Part shown: positions 52,001 to 60,370 of the stretch, piece after piece | Position numbering within the stretch: the stretch's first letter is position 1 | Layout: every line of letters begins with the position of its first letter | Assembly (NCBI GenBank): GCA_910589655.1 | Contig: CAJUTJ010000020.1 | Coordinates: 24,665 to 88,664 of the forward strand | Direction of reading: 5' to 3' | From: an uncultured Acetatifactor sp. | Lineage (GTDB): Bacteria > Bacillota > Clostridia > Lachnospirales > Lachnospiraceae | DNA length: 64,000 nucleotides | Program-made: the position numbers and the translations under genes | The notes under the pieces: generated by a model | Seen by the model: only the letters and a program-made list of their open reading frames with translations | What the model was told of the DNA's origin: nothing | Database searches by the model: none

Positions 52001-53816
52001 CAGCCTTGTAACAATGTTGAACGGCAAACTGAAAGACATCGGCGTGGAAGCTTACGTCTCCGGAAATAAGCTGGGCTACCGCACCACCTCAAAGGGAAAC
52101 GGCGCCAATATATCCATGAGCTATGATAACGGCGGCACCGCCATGAAATCCATTTACGGAGAAACGAAAACGGAATACCCCGGTATCACGGCAAGCTTTG
52201 ATGCCAGCGGCAAACTGGTTCTGACGTCCACCAAACCCGGCATCAGTATTTCCGTTCCGTCCTCCACCGGAGGCGCGTTCCAGCAGTCAATCATTGAGAA
52301 AAAGCCTTTGATACCGACCAGCAGCGACGGATACCATTCTACCAAAAAGAGCTATATCAACGGCGTACCCTTGCAGGAGCCGCTGACTATTGACGAATGG
52401 AACAATAACCTGAAATTTACCTTTCAGGATACCGGCAGCGGCAAAACCATTGAAATAGAAGTGCCTCAGAAAGAAAATTATACTTTTGCGGAGCTGCAGT
52501 CAAAACTTCAAGACCTGATTGACGCCAAAGCCGGCGCCGACAAAATTAAGGCAACCGTGGATGGAAACGGGGTAAGGCTGGAGGCGGTAAATCCGGGCAG
52601 CCTGAACACCTTCAGCAGTTTCAGCGGAGGCTTTTACGACAAAGTATTTTGTTCTTGCGCGGAAAAGATATCCTCCGAGGCTACGGCTAATAAAGACGGC
52701 AACCAAATAGTGAACCAAGCCTACACCATCGGCCGTAAGGATGTCAAAAACCAAGTGACGGAAATCCGCCGCAACATTAACGATAACCTAACCATGGATT
52801 TCACTTTTGACGGCATTGAACACAAGCTGGAAATGAAGCTGGATCCCGGAAAATACACCGGGGAAGAGCTGAAAGAACAAGTGCAGGAGAAAATCAATGA
52901 ACAGCTGAAAGCCGCCGGGCTGGAGGAAAACCTTATCGAAGTCGGATTGGGCGATATCAACAGCGGCGTGGCAGGCGCAAACGACGATAACGCACTGAAT
53001 TTTAAATTGTCCATGAACAACGTGAAAGCTCCCGTGGAGGGACAATACGTCATTGAGGGAGTCAGGGGCAATGCCGCTTTTGAAATCTTTTATCAGACCG
53101 ACGGAAAGATGATTCCCGCCTTTATTAAAGGAACAAAAGATATTTCCGAAGGTGTAACCATCGGTCCCGCCGAGACACAAATGAGCCTCGAAGTGGACGG
53201 AAAACAATACAACATTACTCTTCCGGAAGGAACACATACGCAGGAAGAACTACTGAATCTGATGAACAATGCCTTAAATGCCGCAGGCGCTCCGCTGACT
53301 GCCGAGATAGACGGAAACGTGATGAAGCTCTCCCACACAAAAATGGGCGAACATATTATCAATATACTTCCCGGCGAGGCAAAGAAGGAAGTATTTTTCA
53401 CAGAGAAAGGGAATAAGGACGAATCGGGCCGCATTATCCAGATGAGCGGCAAGTCCGATGATGATATTACATTAAAGCAGCACGTATTCAATACAAACTA
53501 CCTGCGCATCAACTCCGTGTGCATATCCAAGTATAAATATGCACAAAAAGCGGCCGGCAGACTACAGGCGGCTCTGAAGATGATTTCCGACATACGCAGC
53601 GACTTTGGCAGTACGCAAAACCGGCTGGAATATGCCATCAACAGCAATCGGAATACCTCGGAAAATACGCAGGGAGCCGAGTCCCTCCTCCGGGATACGG
53701 ATATGGCAAAGGAAATGGTACAGCAATCCAATCACAATATTTTAGGGCAGGCGGGCAGTGCTATGCTTGCACAGGCCAACTCCCAAAAAGAACGGCTGCT
53801 GCAGCTTTTGCAATAG
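49002..53816 (+). CDS. Giant flagellin with about eleven internal repeats
   Basis: 1604 residues, three to five times the normal flagellin. Residues 1-~142 are a standard flagellin N-domain (MLTINSNLLALNAKNNFNIM, SADDAAGLAISEKMRRQIRG, DTLQSELDKIGRTTQFNE). The last ~105 are the C-domain (RSDFGSTQNRLEYAINSNRN, LLRDTDMAKEMVQQSNHNIL, GQAGSAMLAQANSQKERLLQ). Between lie about eleven ~110-130-residue repeats, each with a beta segment, a turn of the type PEGTYT or PPGEYT, a helix (LVDEIETALNK-like) and a beta hairpin. Examples: PPGEYTTQELVDEIETALNK, IPEGKYNKGQLIDLLNKQL, LTPGTYSRASMVTEINRQLA, LDPGKYTGEELKEQVQEKIN, LPEGTHTQEELLNLMNNALN. A few Cys are present. AAGGAGG precedes the ATG. No other motility gene is in the window. 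Confidence 0.92.
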   Translation: MLTINSNLLALNAKNNFNIMNAKKIKSSEKLSSGYRINRSADDAAGLAISEKMRRQIRGLDQGTTNATDGISWCQTGDGALDEAHDILHRMSELTIKSLNETISDADRLYLEMEFDTLQSELDKIGRTTQFNEINIFEGHITPYYQCEGGVKWDPHQMHVVSAGSNDLTFEYRTDENAAPQKLTVTVPPGEYTTQELVDEIETALNKTGQADNIMFELADTGFCNANLEGGEVLDAVSGGLSYLLYNMYQGGGFGALIGTTIFPDEYSKLEVVRGQNDHMSFLIEDFDGNTQKKEITIPEGKYNKGQLIDLLNKQLAGTSVKASSYGTGIKLGSDSGMVTGFKGNMFKIDGGGKIYNSVFYDNVKYGDVTKSAAEFKGGFVLPTESRDEEHKYYQIDSSNNSLVLAPNGLPSITLTIPDGKYTTADMVGKLNELFLANKLGLTAKVISNGSFRGIQIDSNIKGLDSAVGLDPSCSAFDTLFVTKEYNQYGSKQNPTNETKPDKNGVFTGGRSLVIPFKVTAGKDDSFTISIDGDEYTITMPDKPYNTIEDIRAELDNQLNGPSAKAGYKGKLDVTLSGTQIRLTGAAGKGVDKVAVKANGTNEGYDHFFAGTQDVYKSQTVTGTGSVTLNTPFDGTVKPSDKDMNINFNGTNYPVTLPTGDNVTQQDIINAIQTAIPPRTEIKPNKFSTVNDTGKTVDNDRVNTATGNDRVSNWSGSNRGSSQAAEGVIGFEKNEPAVLTLQPSLKDSMTLDSTNNQMQITINKTLLTVTIPEGTYTKNSLKDELQKQIDNTFGTGMGGATVDLDPTGNKLVLEARLPAGEDGADTFISCSTGSSSFLKELNTTRDPAVWRSNTELSSQITIDGSSQTLVFQYTEKGVSKNLTLNLTPGTYSRASMVTEINRQLAKTQTGITASLSGTRLVLTSDAKGKDVSISYSMGTGGTSAEKLFGPKIQETPADILVNLKTEESIKIEAGKSDQFSLIVNGKAETVTLQPGTYDRNSLVTMLNGKLKDIGVEAYVSGNKLGYRTTSKGNGANISMSYDNGGTAMKSIYGETKTEYPGITASFDASGKLVLTSTKPGISISVPSSTGGAFQQSIIEKKPLIPTSSDGYHSTKKSYINGVPLQEPLTIDEWNNNLKFTFQDTGSGKTIEIEVPQKENYTFAELQSKLQDLIDAKAGADKIKATVDGNGVRLEAVNPGSLNTFSSFSGGFYDKVFCSCAEKISSEATANKDGNQIVNQAYTIGRKDVKNQVTEIRRNINDNLTMDFTFDGIEHKLEMKLDPGKYTGEELKEQVQEKINEQLKAAGLEENLIEVGLGDINSGVAGANDDNALNFKLSMNNVKAPVEGQYVIEGVRGNAAFEIFYQTDGKMIPAFIKGTKDISEGVTIGPAETQMSLEVDGKQYNITLPEGTHTQEELLNLMNNALNAAGAPLTAEIDGNVMKLSHTKMGEHIINILPGEAKKEVFFTEKGNKDESGRIIQMSGKSDDDITLKQHVFNTNYLRINSVCISKYKYAQKAAGRLQAALKMISDIRSDFGSTQNRLEYAINSNRNTSENTQGAESLLRDTDMAKEMVQQSNHNILGQAGSAMLAQANSQKERLLQLLQ

Positions 53817-53856
53817 AAAGTTACATACAGACATATTAATTTTCTCCTAACACAGA

Positions 53857-53890
53857 AGCCCCGCCGGGCATCCAGTTACCCGGCGGGGCT
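53857..53890. terminator. Terminator after the flagellin gene
   Basis: AGCCCCGCCGGG (53857-53868) pairs with CCCGGCGGGGCT (53879-53890), followed by GCTTATTT. Lies between the flagellin and the convergent HAD gene. Confidence 0.8.
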
Positions 53891-53907
53891 GCTTATTTGG
53901 GGAAATG

Positions 53908-54738
53908 TTACCGTACCGTCAGCGCATTTCTTTTCAGCCACTTGGCAATCCCGTCACTTTCATTGCTCTCTATCACTCCGGTGGCAATGGCTTTCAGCTC
54001 GTCCACCGCATTTTCCACCGCATAACATTCGTCGGATGCCTCGAACATAGGAATATCATTTACGGCGTCCCCAAAGGAGACCACCTTGTCACAATCCCAA
54101 AGCCGTTTCAATTTCCGGACGGCCTCCGCCTTGGTGGCCTTGGCCGGCATAATCTCACAGAAATACTCCTGTCTGTACAATTCCTGCTGGATGGTACAGC
54201 GAAACCTGCAGTCCCTCGAAAAGATATCATATACCGGTGCAAGTTCCTCCTGCTCCCCCACGCAGGTAAAGTAAAACATATCGCCCTGATATAAATCCTC
54301 CAATTTAGAGACGGGACGAAGCCGTCGGTCCCCCTTCCTCGCGCTCAGATAATTCTTGATTCCCTCGTTTTCCCTTTCGGTAAGCCATGATACTTTTTCC
54401 GCACCTTCCACATAGGAATATACCAATGTGCTGATTCCATACTTTTCTACCACATCTGTTACATCCTGTGACTCTTCTGCCCCAAAGCTTTCCTGTGACA
54501 GGATTTTCCCTGTGGAGGGATGAATGATAAAGGCTCCGTTGTAGGCGATTACCGGGATATCCGTTGACAGTCCCTGTGCCACTACGGACGCAGAGACCAG
54601 CGATCTGGCAGTGGCATACGTAAAAAGCATCCCCTGCCCGATCAGGTCATTAATGATTTGGATACTCTCCTCATTGATCCTGCTCTGTTTATTTAAGAGA
54701 GTCCCGTCTAAGTCAGTGACGTATAATATTTTAGGCAT
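53908..54738 (-). CDS. HAD-superfamily Cof-type phosphatase
   Basis: 276 residues. HAD motif I (LYVTDLDGTLLNKQSR, nucleophile Asp9 and acid Asp11), motif II (TYATAR), motif III Lys (ATKAEAVRKL) and motif IV (VVSFGDAVNDIPMFE). The C2B cap is in the middle third, as in Cof/YbjI-type sugar-phosphate or FMN phosphatases. The start has AAAGGAC, in a 16-bp tandem duplication. It starts 12 bases after the acyltransferase gene. Substrate not predictable. Confidence 0.9.
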   Translation of the reverse strand: MPKILYVTDLDGTLLNKQSRINEESIQIINDLIGQGMLFTYATARSLVSASVVAQGLSTDIPVIAYNGAFIIHPSTGKILSQESFGAEESQDVTDVVEKYGISTLVYSYVEGAEKVSWLTERENEGIKNYLSARKGDRRLRPVSKLEDLYQGDMFYFTCVGEQEELAPVYDIFSRDCRFRCTIQQELYRQEYFCEIMPAKATKAEAVRKLKRLWDCDKVVSFGDAVNDIPMFEASDECYAVENAVDELKAIATGVIESNESDGIAKWLKRNALTVR

Positions 54739-54767
54739 GTTTTTGTCCTTTCATGTTTTTGTCCTTT
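54736..54767 (-). repeat. 16-bp tandem duplication containing Shine-Dalgarno and start codon
   Basis: On the minus strand AAAGGACAAAAACATG occurs twice in a row (54752-54767 then 54736-54751). The second copy starts the HAD gene, and the first opens a 7-codon frame (MKGQKHA) that reads over it. The acyltransferase stop codon falls inside. Confidence 0.8.
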
Positions 54768-55833
54768 CATGTTTTCTGTTTATAGTGCTGCAGCCAATCA
54801 TCTCCCTGACAATGGGTATGTGTCCGAGTATATGATATGCCGCAATGGATAACCCAAAGCTCCCGAAGCCTATGCATATCACCTGTATCCACATGACATT
54901 GCATATTCCCACAATATAATAGGCCAATGCCGTCAATATGGATTGATGCAGAATGTAAACAGGATAGGATGCTTCGTTAAAGTACTCCGTGAACTTTGTC
55001 CTCTTATTCAAAAATTTCCTCCCCAGAACCAGCAAAACCAGCACGGAAAGCCAGCCGATAAAATTTACCCACAGATCCCCATAATAAGAATATTTGTAGT
55101 ACAGTGCCTCCGACGAGACGGTTGCCGATATCCAGAGAACCGTCAGCCATCTTATATTTTTTTCTAACTTATCCAAAACAATGTCATTGCTCAGGAAATA
55201 ATATCCCAACAAGAACAATGCCAGGTTTTTCCCGATACTAAAACCCCCAAAATTACCCAGATAATACATCAGCCATACCGGGATAAAGAGCAGAATCACA
55301 CATGGCACGGGCAGCTTTTCCGCTCTCTTTGCCGCTCCTTGATACGGGATCAGACGAAATACCGCCAATGAAAGCATAGAGATGATAAACAGAAACAAAA
55401 TAAACCACAGATGCCCTGGCGTAAAGGCTCCGTCATAGCCGGAAAAATCCGTCAGATGTGTAAAAAAATACTTCCAGTGTCCCACCAGCCCCCCTTCATA
55501 GCCATAAAAGAATTTTCTCGCATATAGTGTTTGGAACGGGACTAAAAACAGCAGCCCGCAGAGGAACGGAATCAGTAATTTGCGGATACGCTGTCTGACA
55601 AAGTCTCTCCGGGAACGTTTTTCCAGCGCATACCTCGCGCTCATTCCGGCCAACACAAACAATAGCGGCATAAACCATGGATTTACGAGTACGATCAATG
55701 TGCTCAGCAGTTTATTTTCTCCCTGCCATATATAAAATTTTGTGCCGAAATCATTCCAGACCATAAAGCTATGTACCGGGAAAAGTAATAAAATCGTCAT
55801 ACTCCGTAAATTATCAATATAGTGCTTCCGCAT
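54751..55833 (-). CDS. Acyltransferase family 3 membrane protein
   Basis: 360 residues with about ten membrane segments. The family's catalytic-site segment is near the start (LRSMTILLLFPVHSFMVWND, His about 21), and RSRRDFVRQRIRKLLIPFL and PGHLWFILFLFIISMLSLAV are also typical. Such enzymes transfer acetyl or other acyl groups to cell-surface glycans or peptidoglycan. AAGGAAGAGG lies upstream. Followed 12 bases later by the HAD gene. The substrate is not known. Confidence 0.88.
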   Translation of the reverse strand: MRKHYIDNLRSMTILLLFPVHSFMVWNDFGTKFYIWQGENKLLSTLIVLVNPWFMPLLFVLAGMSARYALEKRSRRDFVRQRIRKLLIPFLCGLLFLVPFQTLYARKFFYGYEGGLVGHWKYFFTHLTDFSGYDGAFTPGHLWFILFLFIISMLSLAVFRLIPYQGAAKRAEKLPVPCVILLFIPVWLMYYLGNFGGFSIGKNLALFLLGYYFLSNDIVLDKLEKNIRWLTVLWISATVSSEALYYKYSYYGDLWVNFIGWLSVLVLLVLGRKFLNKRTKFTEYFNEASYPVYILHQSILTALAYYIVGICNVMWIQVICIGFGSFGLSIAAYHILGHIPIVREMIGCSTINRKHERTKT

Positions 55834-55948
55834 GATTCCTCTTCCTTTCTGATGCAGAATTCTGTTACCGTCCGCAGAATGCTGTCAAATCCTTTTTTAA
55901 TTATTATAACCGCAACCATGGTATGGTTCAACCCACCCAGCCAAAAGT

Positions 55949-56096
55949 CAAAGACCCCGCAGCAAGCTGACGGGGTCTCAATCTTGCAATGCAGCAAAGC
56001 TGATTGTGTCCTACGGACACATTAGTATTTGACCCTTGCGGCATTCGCCAAATGCGTGTGCAAGCACGGCACTTGGCTCATTGCCCGCGGGAATAA
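55949..56096. repeat. ~150-bp dispersed repeat (CCCCGCAGCAAGCTGACGGGG family)
   Basis: Same order as 45564-45730: CCCCGCAGCAAGCTGACGGG, TCTCAATCTTGCAATGCAGC, a GTGTCCTACGGACAC hairpin, ATTAGTATTTGACCCTTGCG and a GCGGGAATAA end. The rest of 55834-56365 shows no gene. Confidence 0.7.
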
Positions 56097-56365
56097 GCCT
56101 GTTTTACATCCGGCGTATAACTGTCCACCTCACGACCAGCAGCAGCTCCATTATAATGTTGTCAAAACAAGTATTCTCATCGCTTGGATTTATCCCTTAA
56201 AAATACCGTAGATTTCCACATAAGATATTTGAGCGGAACTGCTGTATGTTTAACCAAATTTCATAGATTCTTAATTGACACTGCATTCTATTTATAGTAT
56301 CCTTAATCGGAAAGAAACAATGTCATGCCATTACCAAAAATTCCCTATAAAACAAGGCAGGAATA

Positions 56366-56505
56366 CTGACAGTTCAGACAGCCCTCCCACGAAGTCAAAA
56401 TCGCGGCTCTATGCTATTTTGCGAGACGTGTGGGCGCCAAAACGCATTCTTTCCGCGTTTTGTGTGCATTCTTGTAACGGTTCAGTGCCCTGCCTGAACT
56501 GTTAC
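56366..56505. mobile_element. Second copy of the 141-bp MITE (140 bp)
   Basis: Ends CTGACAGTTCAGACAG (56366-56381) and CTGCCTGAACTGTTAC (56490-56505) are imperfect inverted repeats. Flanking CAGGAATA (56358-56365) and AAGGAATA (56506-56513) agree at 7 of 8 positions, consistent with an aged 8-bp target duplication. The interior shares AAAACGCATTCTTTCCGCGT and neighbouring sequence with 4456-4596. Confidence 0.8.
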
Positions 56506-56663
56506 AAGGAATATGATGATAAAGCATTGTACGGTACATCCCTTCCCTCTCAAGAGGACTGTGCCGCGGAAACGAAATTCAGGAATTTCCATACAAAGAA
56601 AGCACGAAAAAACTCACGGAGGGTCAAGGGAAATAAATTTATAGCCAAAGCAGGAGGTATCAT

Positions 56664-57095
56664 ATGGCTGAAGTACATAAAAAGGGATTGAATGCCGAAT
56701 TGGTGGAAAATGATTTGGAACATTGCTGCAATATATGTGGCCAATGCCAAAATGAAGCCTGTGTGATAGGTTACGGGAAACATTGCATCAAGGAATATCG
56801 GCAAGAACCGAAAAAGCTGGTTCCAAACGGTACGGAAAAAATCCCTACCACGGATTTTAAGACATTTGACGAAGCCGAGCTGGAAATTGCCATTGCCCAT
56901 ATTTTAAAGGAATGCAAGGACTGTAAGGAAGATCACGATGAAAACTGCATTATCAACGTCATACGCAATTGCTACGAAGTAGGGCTGCTGGGGGACGTAC
57001 AGCCCTATGAGGGAAGCACCATACAATACTTAATGCGTCTGCAGTCCGATTTCCCTGAGAAAGCGGCTCAGGTTGCCGAGGCCTATAAAAGTTAG
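56664..57095 (+). CDS. Cys-rich protein of unknown function
   Basis: 143 residues, AGGAGG six bases before the ATG. Two Cys clusters: residues ~21-41 (CCNICGQCQNEACVIGYGKHC-type spacing) and ~83-95 (CKDCKEDHDENC). This suggests metal or Fe-S binding. Charged, no membrane segment or signal peptide. Not recognised. It starts the A+T-richer stretch that continues with the 146-aa protein and the dual-NTPase gene, 93 bases ahead of the former. Whether it belongs to that cassette is uncertain. Confidence 0.65.
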   Translation: MAEVHKKGLNAELVENDLEHCCNICGQCQNEACVIGYGKHCIKEYRQEPKKLVPNGTEKIPTTDFKTFDEAELEIAIAHILKECKDCKEDHDENCIINVIRNCYEVGLLGDVQPYEGSTIQYLMRLQSDFPEKAAQVAEAYKS

Positions 57096-57188
57096 TACAT
57101 CGTTCGACAAATAACGAAGCCAATTACGCAAAATGCTTTTCTGAGTGTGCAGCCCTAACATACAATACTGGTTTTAAAGGAACTATCT

Positions 57189-57629
57189 ATGGGAAAAAAT
57201 ACAAAGGAACGAAAGCTTTTAGATGTAAGCTCCGATGAGTTTTTGAGAAGCAGAAACCGTCAGGAGCAACAGGCAAAAGATACGAAAGATGACGCTTCAA
57301 GAAGAATGCTCTTATTTTATGCTGTAGAATGCGGCGGCAAATATCAAATTATGTTCAAAGAAAAATGCCATCTATTCAGTAAGCTGCCGAAAAAGCATCA
57401 GGGTTATATGCATGATATCCAAAAGATATTAAAGGTACTCGGAATTGAAGCAAAATGCCCTTTCCCTCCATTGAAAAGCACAAAGGATGATATAATCACT
57501 CCTGCACATTATCAAGAAATGTGGAGATACGGGATAAATTGCGAAAATGCAAAAGAGAATGGAGAAATAATAGAGAAAAGTTTACTTGTGGCATTGGAAC
57601 GCCTGCATGAATTGGAAAAAAGGAAATAA
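57189..57629 (+). CDS. Unknown 146-aa protein upstream of the dual-NTPase gene
   Basis: 146 residues with AAAGGA before the ATG. A charged N-terminal tail (MGKNTKERKLLDVSSDEFLR) precedes an alpha-helical core (RMLLFYAVECGGKYQIMFKE, KKHQGYMHDIQKILKVLGIE, PAHYQEMWRYGINCENAKEN, SLLVALERLHELEKR). No signal peptide or membrane segment. I know no family for it. It lies 76 bases upstream of the dual-NTPase gene on the same strand with no terminator between, so the two probably act together. Candidate adaptor, effector or antitoxin. Confidence 0.65.
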   Translation: MGKNTKERKLLDVSSDEFLRSRNRQEQQAKDTKDDASRRMLLFYAVECGGKYQIMFKEKCHLFSKLPKKHQGYMHDIQKILKVLGIEAKCPFPPLKSTKDDIITPAHYQEMWRYGINCENAKENGEIIEKSLLVALERLHELEKRK

Positions 57630-57705
57630 TTATCTAAGAAGGCATAGATGTCGGAAGGGTTGGAGCGTCTTGGCAGAAAGCATATAAGTTAGGTTGGAGA
57701 ATAAT

Positions 57706-60360
57706 ATGGGACATGATAGAATTACATTATTCACATGGCAGGATGTGGAAAGAACTTTATATACATACAGAAGCAACTGGCCGAAGGGATGGAAAAATAT
57801 TGAGGTCTTTAGTACTGAACTTTGCATTTATACAGAAAAAGCCGATAAAATAATTGAGAATGAGACAAATCAATTTCTAAAACAACTCTTCAAAAATTAT
57901 TTTATGGGAACTCATATCAGGATTCCTATTACTGATTCCATGATAACAGTGTCATTGTATGAATTTGATGATAATTCAGATTCAGAATCCCGGCAGCCAT
58001 TTCCCTTGTTTAAAGATTTCCTTTATGTATCGGGGGAAAACGACATTCATTTGGATAAATTACAAGGCGTACCCATATTGGCTTTTCATTCTTATAAGGG
58101 TGGTGTCGGAAGAACGCTGGCACTTATCACATTTGTACGGAACATGATTGATATATATGGAGGCGGCAAAAAAGTCTTGATTGTGGACAGCGATATAGAA
58201 GCTCCAGGATTGACATGGCTGGGAGAACAACAGAACGGCAGTTATAACATTAGCTATATTGACTTGTTGAATATTATCAGCGCCAAAGGGACTGACGAAA
58301 AAATATTTGAAGAACTCAGCCATATTGCAGAAAACTCGCTGCTTACATTTCACAATGCCAAAATGTCAGTACCCCAATACTTCCTTCCAACATACAGAAT
58401 AACCGACCAGCTCCTTGACATCTATTCCAATCCGGAACGAATAATGTCCGGCGAACAAAATAAATATATTATCTCCGATGCTTTATCAATGCTGGGACAA
58501 AAACTAAAGGCGGATCTAGTGCTTGTGGACTTGCGTGCAGGAGTCAGCGAATATTCTGCCCCTTTATTGTTTGATCCAAGAGTAAAGAAAATAGTTGTCA
58601 CTTCTACATCGAATCAATCAGTAATCGGCACTAATCTTTTGATACGGCAGTTAAAAAAGCAGAAAAATAATTCTATCTACAAAATACTGCTTACAATGGT
58701 GCAAAAAGATCTTTTAAGTGATAAAGACAGGGAGAAACTATACAGCCTCCTTATTTCATATGGGAAAGATGATGAGGACAGTGTAGATACTGACATTAGT
58801 AAGTTAGATTCCATCATAGAGATACCCAAGAGTGATTCTGTTATTCACCTAGGGACAATTGACCAAATTTGCGACAGCTTAAACGGCGCTAATATTGTAA
58901 CTGACCCTCTTGCTAATATTGTAAAAGACCTGCTGAATACTGAGCCTGAAAACAGTAATATATATACAAAGGATATCATAAATAAATTCAGGGAAAATCT
59001 CTATCATATAACAGATGAAAATGTAACGGCAGAAGGTACTTTTTCCGCAAATCTATTAACGACAAAACCTGTGTTACAGCTTGGAAGCTTTACGCGTGAT
59101 ATTCCAAGGATAAATATTTTGGGAGCAAAAGGTTCCGGAAAAACATATCTCTATAAGCAGATGCTGATTGCTAAGGAATGGAATGAATTTTTAAAAATAG
59201 TCAATAAAGCAGATTACAGCAATCAAGATACTTTAATATGCCCGGTGCTTTGTACAGAAGACAGAAACAATTTTCAGAGGATATTGCAGGATTGCAAAAA
59301 TAACTGTCTCAATAAAATTTCCTTTATGAAAAAAAGCACGGACAGTTTATCCCAAAATGAAAAATCTGTCAGGGAAGCTATCAGCCGTAATATATCGGAA
59401 AATAGCTGGCAGGACTTTTGGGATTCTTTAATCTGGAATATGTTTGAAGATATAGACTCATGGGAAAAGCTGAACCTTAGTTTAAAACAAATAAACAAAA
59501 GAATCATTTTTTTGTTTGACGGCCTAGAAACCCTATTTGCAGATTTTGCCCAAAGCTGCTGCGAAAAAAAAGCAATTAGAGCATTATGTAAAGGATTTAT
59601 AAATCATTTATATGAAAGTCAGGCAGAACAAATCGGCGCAATAATATATATCCGCAAGGACATTGCAGAGATTGTGTTTGATATCAACTTTGAACAATTT
59701 AGAAATCAATACCACCAATTTGAACTGGACTGGCAGCAAAAAGACGCCTTACAGCTTGCATGGAAATTAACCGATAGCGCTGCTCAAATGAGCGGCCTGA
59801 AACTGACAGAAGAGACAGCTCCAATTTATAGCTTAACGCAAGATGTAATTGAAAATAACTTAAATAAGATATGGGGCAAAAAGATGGGCGCCGACGATTC
59901 GAAAACGGCAGGGACAATCAAATGGGTGCTGGCATCTTTGTCCGATTTTAAAGGACAGCTTCAAGCCAGAGATATTGTCAGATTTCTAAAGTTTGCCTCC
60001 AGAGAAAAAGATGACGGCAAGACACAATATTTTGACAGACTGTTATCCCCGGAGATAATGAAAAAGGCAATAAAATCTTGTTCGGAAGAGAAATTAAAAG
60101 AAGTAGAGACGGAAATTAATCAACTAAAGCAAAGCTTCCAAATACTGAAAGAAATTCCGAATTCTCAAAAACAGGTGCCCTTACCGGAAGAAGTATTAGA
60201 CAAACTAACAAATGAAGACCGAAAAACTTTGGAAAGATATGGATACTTGACAGAAGCGGAAGGAGAATATTATATACCGGAAAGCATCAGATATGCTTTA
60301 GGGTATAACAAAACAAGAAGAGGCGGAATTAAACTGGTTTCACTGCTTGTAAAGCGATAA
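57706..60360 (+). CDS. Dual-NTPase protein: KGGVGRT ParA/MinD-like domain plus second P-loop ATPase
   Basis: 884 residues from the ATG after TTGGAGAATAAT. Residues ~1-110 form a unique N-domain. A deviant-Walker-A SIMIBI NTPase follows (AFHSYKGGVGRTLALITFVR, about 127-146; VLIVDSDIEAPGLTWLGE; LVLVDLRAGVSEYSAPLLFD). A second P-loop at ~471-484 (INILGAKGSGKTYLYKQM) has its Walker B near 600 (RIIFLFDGLETLFADF), as in STAND/KAP-type switches. The C-terminus (~690-884) is helical with a basic end. A GGVGR variant of the ParA signature is found in poorly characterised bacterial ATPases linked to conflict systems; this is family knowledge, not a search result. A+T-rich codons compared with neighbours suggest transfer. 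Confidence 0.8.
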   Translation: MGHDRITLFTWQDVERTLYTYRSNWPKGWKNIEVFSTELCIYTEKADKIIENETNQFLKQLFKNYFMGTHIRIPITDSMITVSLYEFDDNSDSESRQPFPLFKDFLYVSGENDIHLDKLQGVPILAFHSYKGGVGRTLALITFVRNMIDIYGGGKKVLIVDSDIEAPGLTWLGEQQNGSYNISYIDLLNIISAKGTDEKIFEELSHIAENSLLTFHNAKMSVPQYFLPTYRITDQLLDIYSNPERIMSGEQNKYIISDALSMLGQKLKADLVLVDLRAGVSEYSAPLLFDPRVKKIVVTSTSNQSVIGTNLLIRQLKKQKNNSIYKILLTMVQKDLLSDKDREKLYSLLISYGKDDEDSVDTDISKLDSIIEIPKSDSVIHLGTIDQICDSLNGANIVTDPLANIVKDLLNTEPENSNIYTKDIINKFRENLYHITDENVTAEGTFSANLLTTKPVLQLGSFTRDIPRINILGAKGSGKTYLYKQMLIAKEWNEFLKIVNKADYSNQDTLICPVLCTEDRNNFQRILQDCKNNCLNKISFMKKSTDSLSQNEKSVREAISRNISENSWQDFWDSLIWNMFEDIDSWEKLNLSLKQINKRIIFLFDGLETLFADFAQSCCEKKAIRALCKGFINHLYESQAEQIGAIIYIRKDIAEIVFDINFEQFRNQYHQFELDWQQKDALQLAWKLTDSAAQMSGLKLTEETAPIYSLTQDVIENNLNKIWGKKMGADDSKTAGTIKWVLASLSDFKGQLQARDIVRFLKFASREKDDGKTQYFDRLLSPEIMKKAIKSCSEEKLKEVETEINQLKQSFQILKEIPNSQKQVPLPEEVLDKLTNEDRKTLERYGYLTEAEGEYYIPESIRYALGYNKTRRGGIKLVSLLVKR

Positions 60361-60370
60361 AAATATTAAA

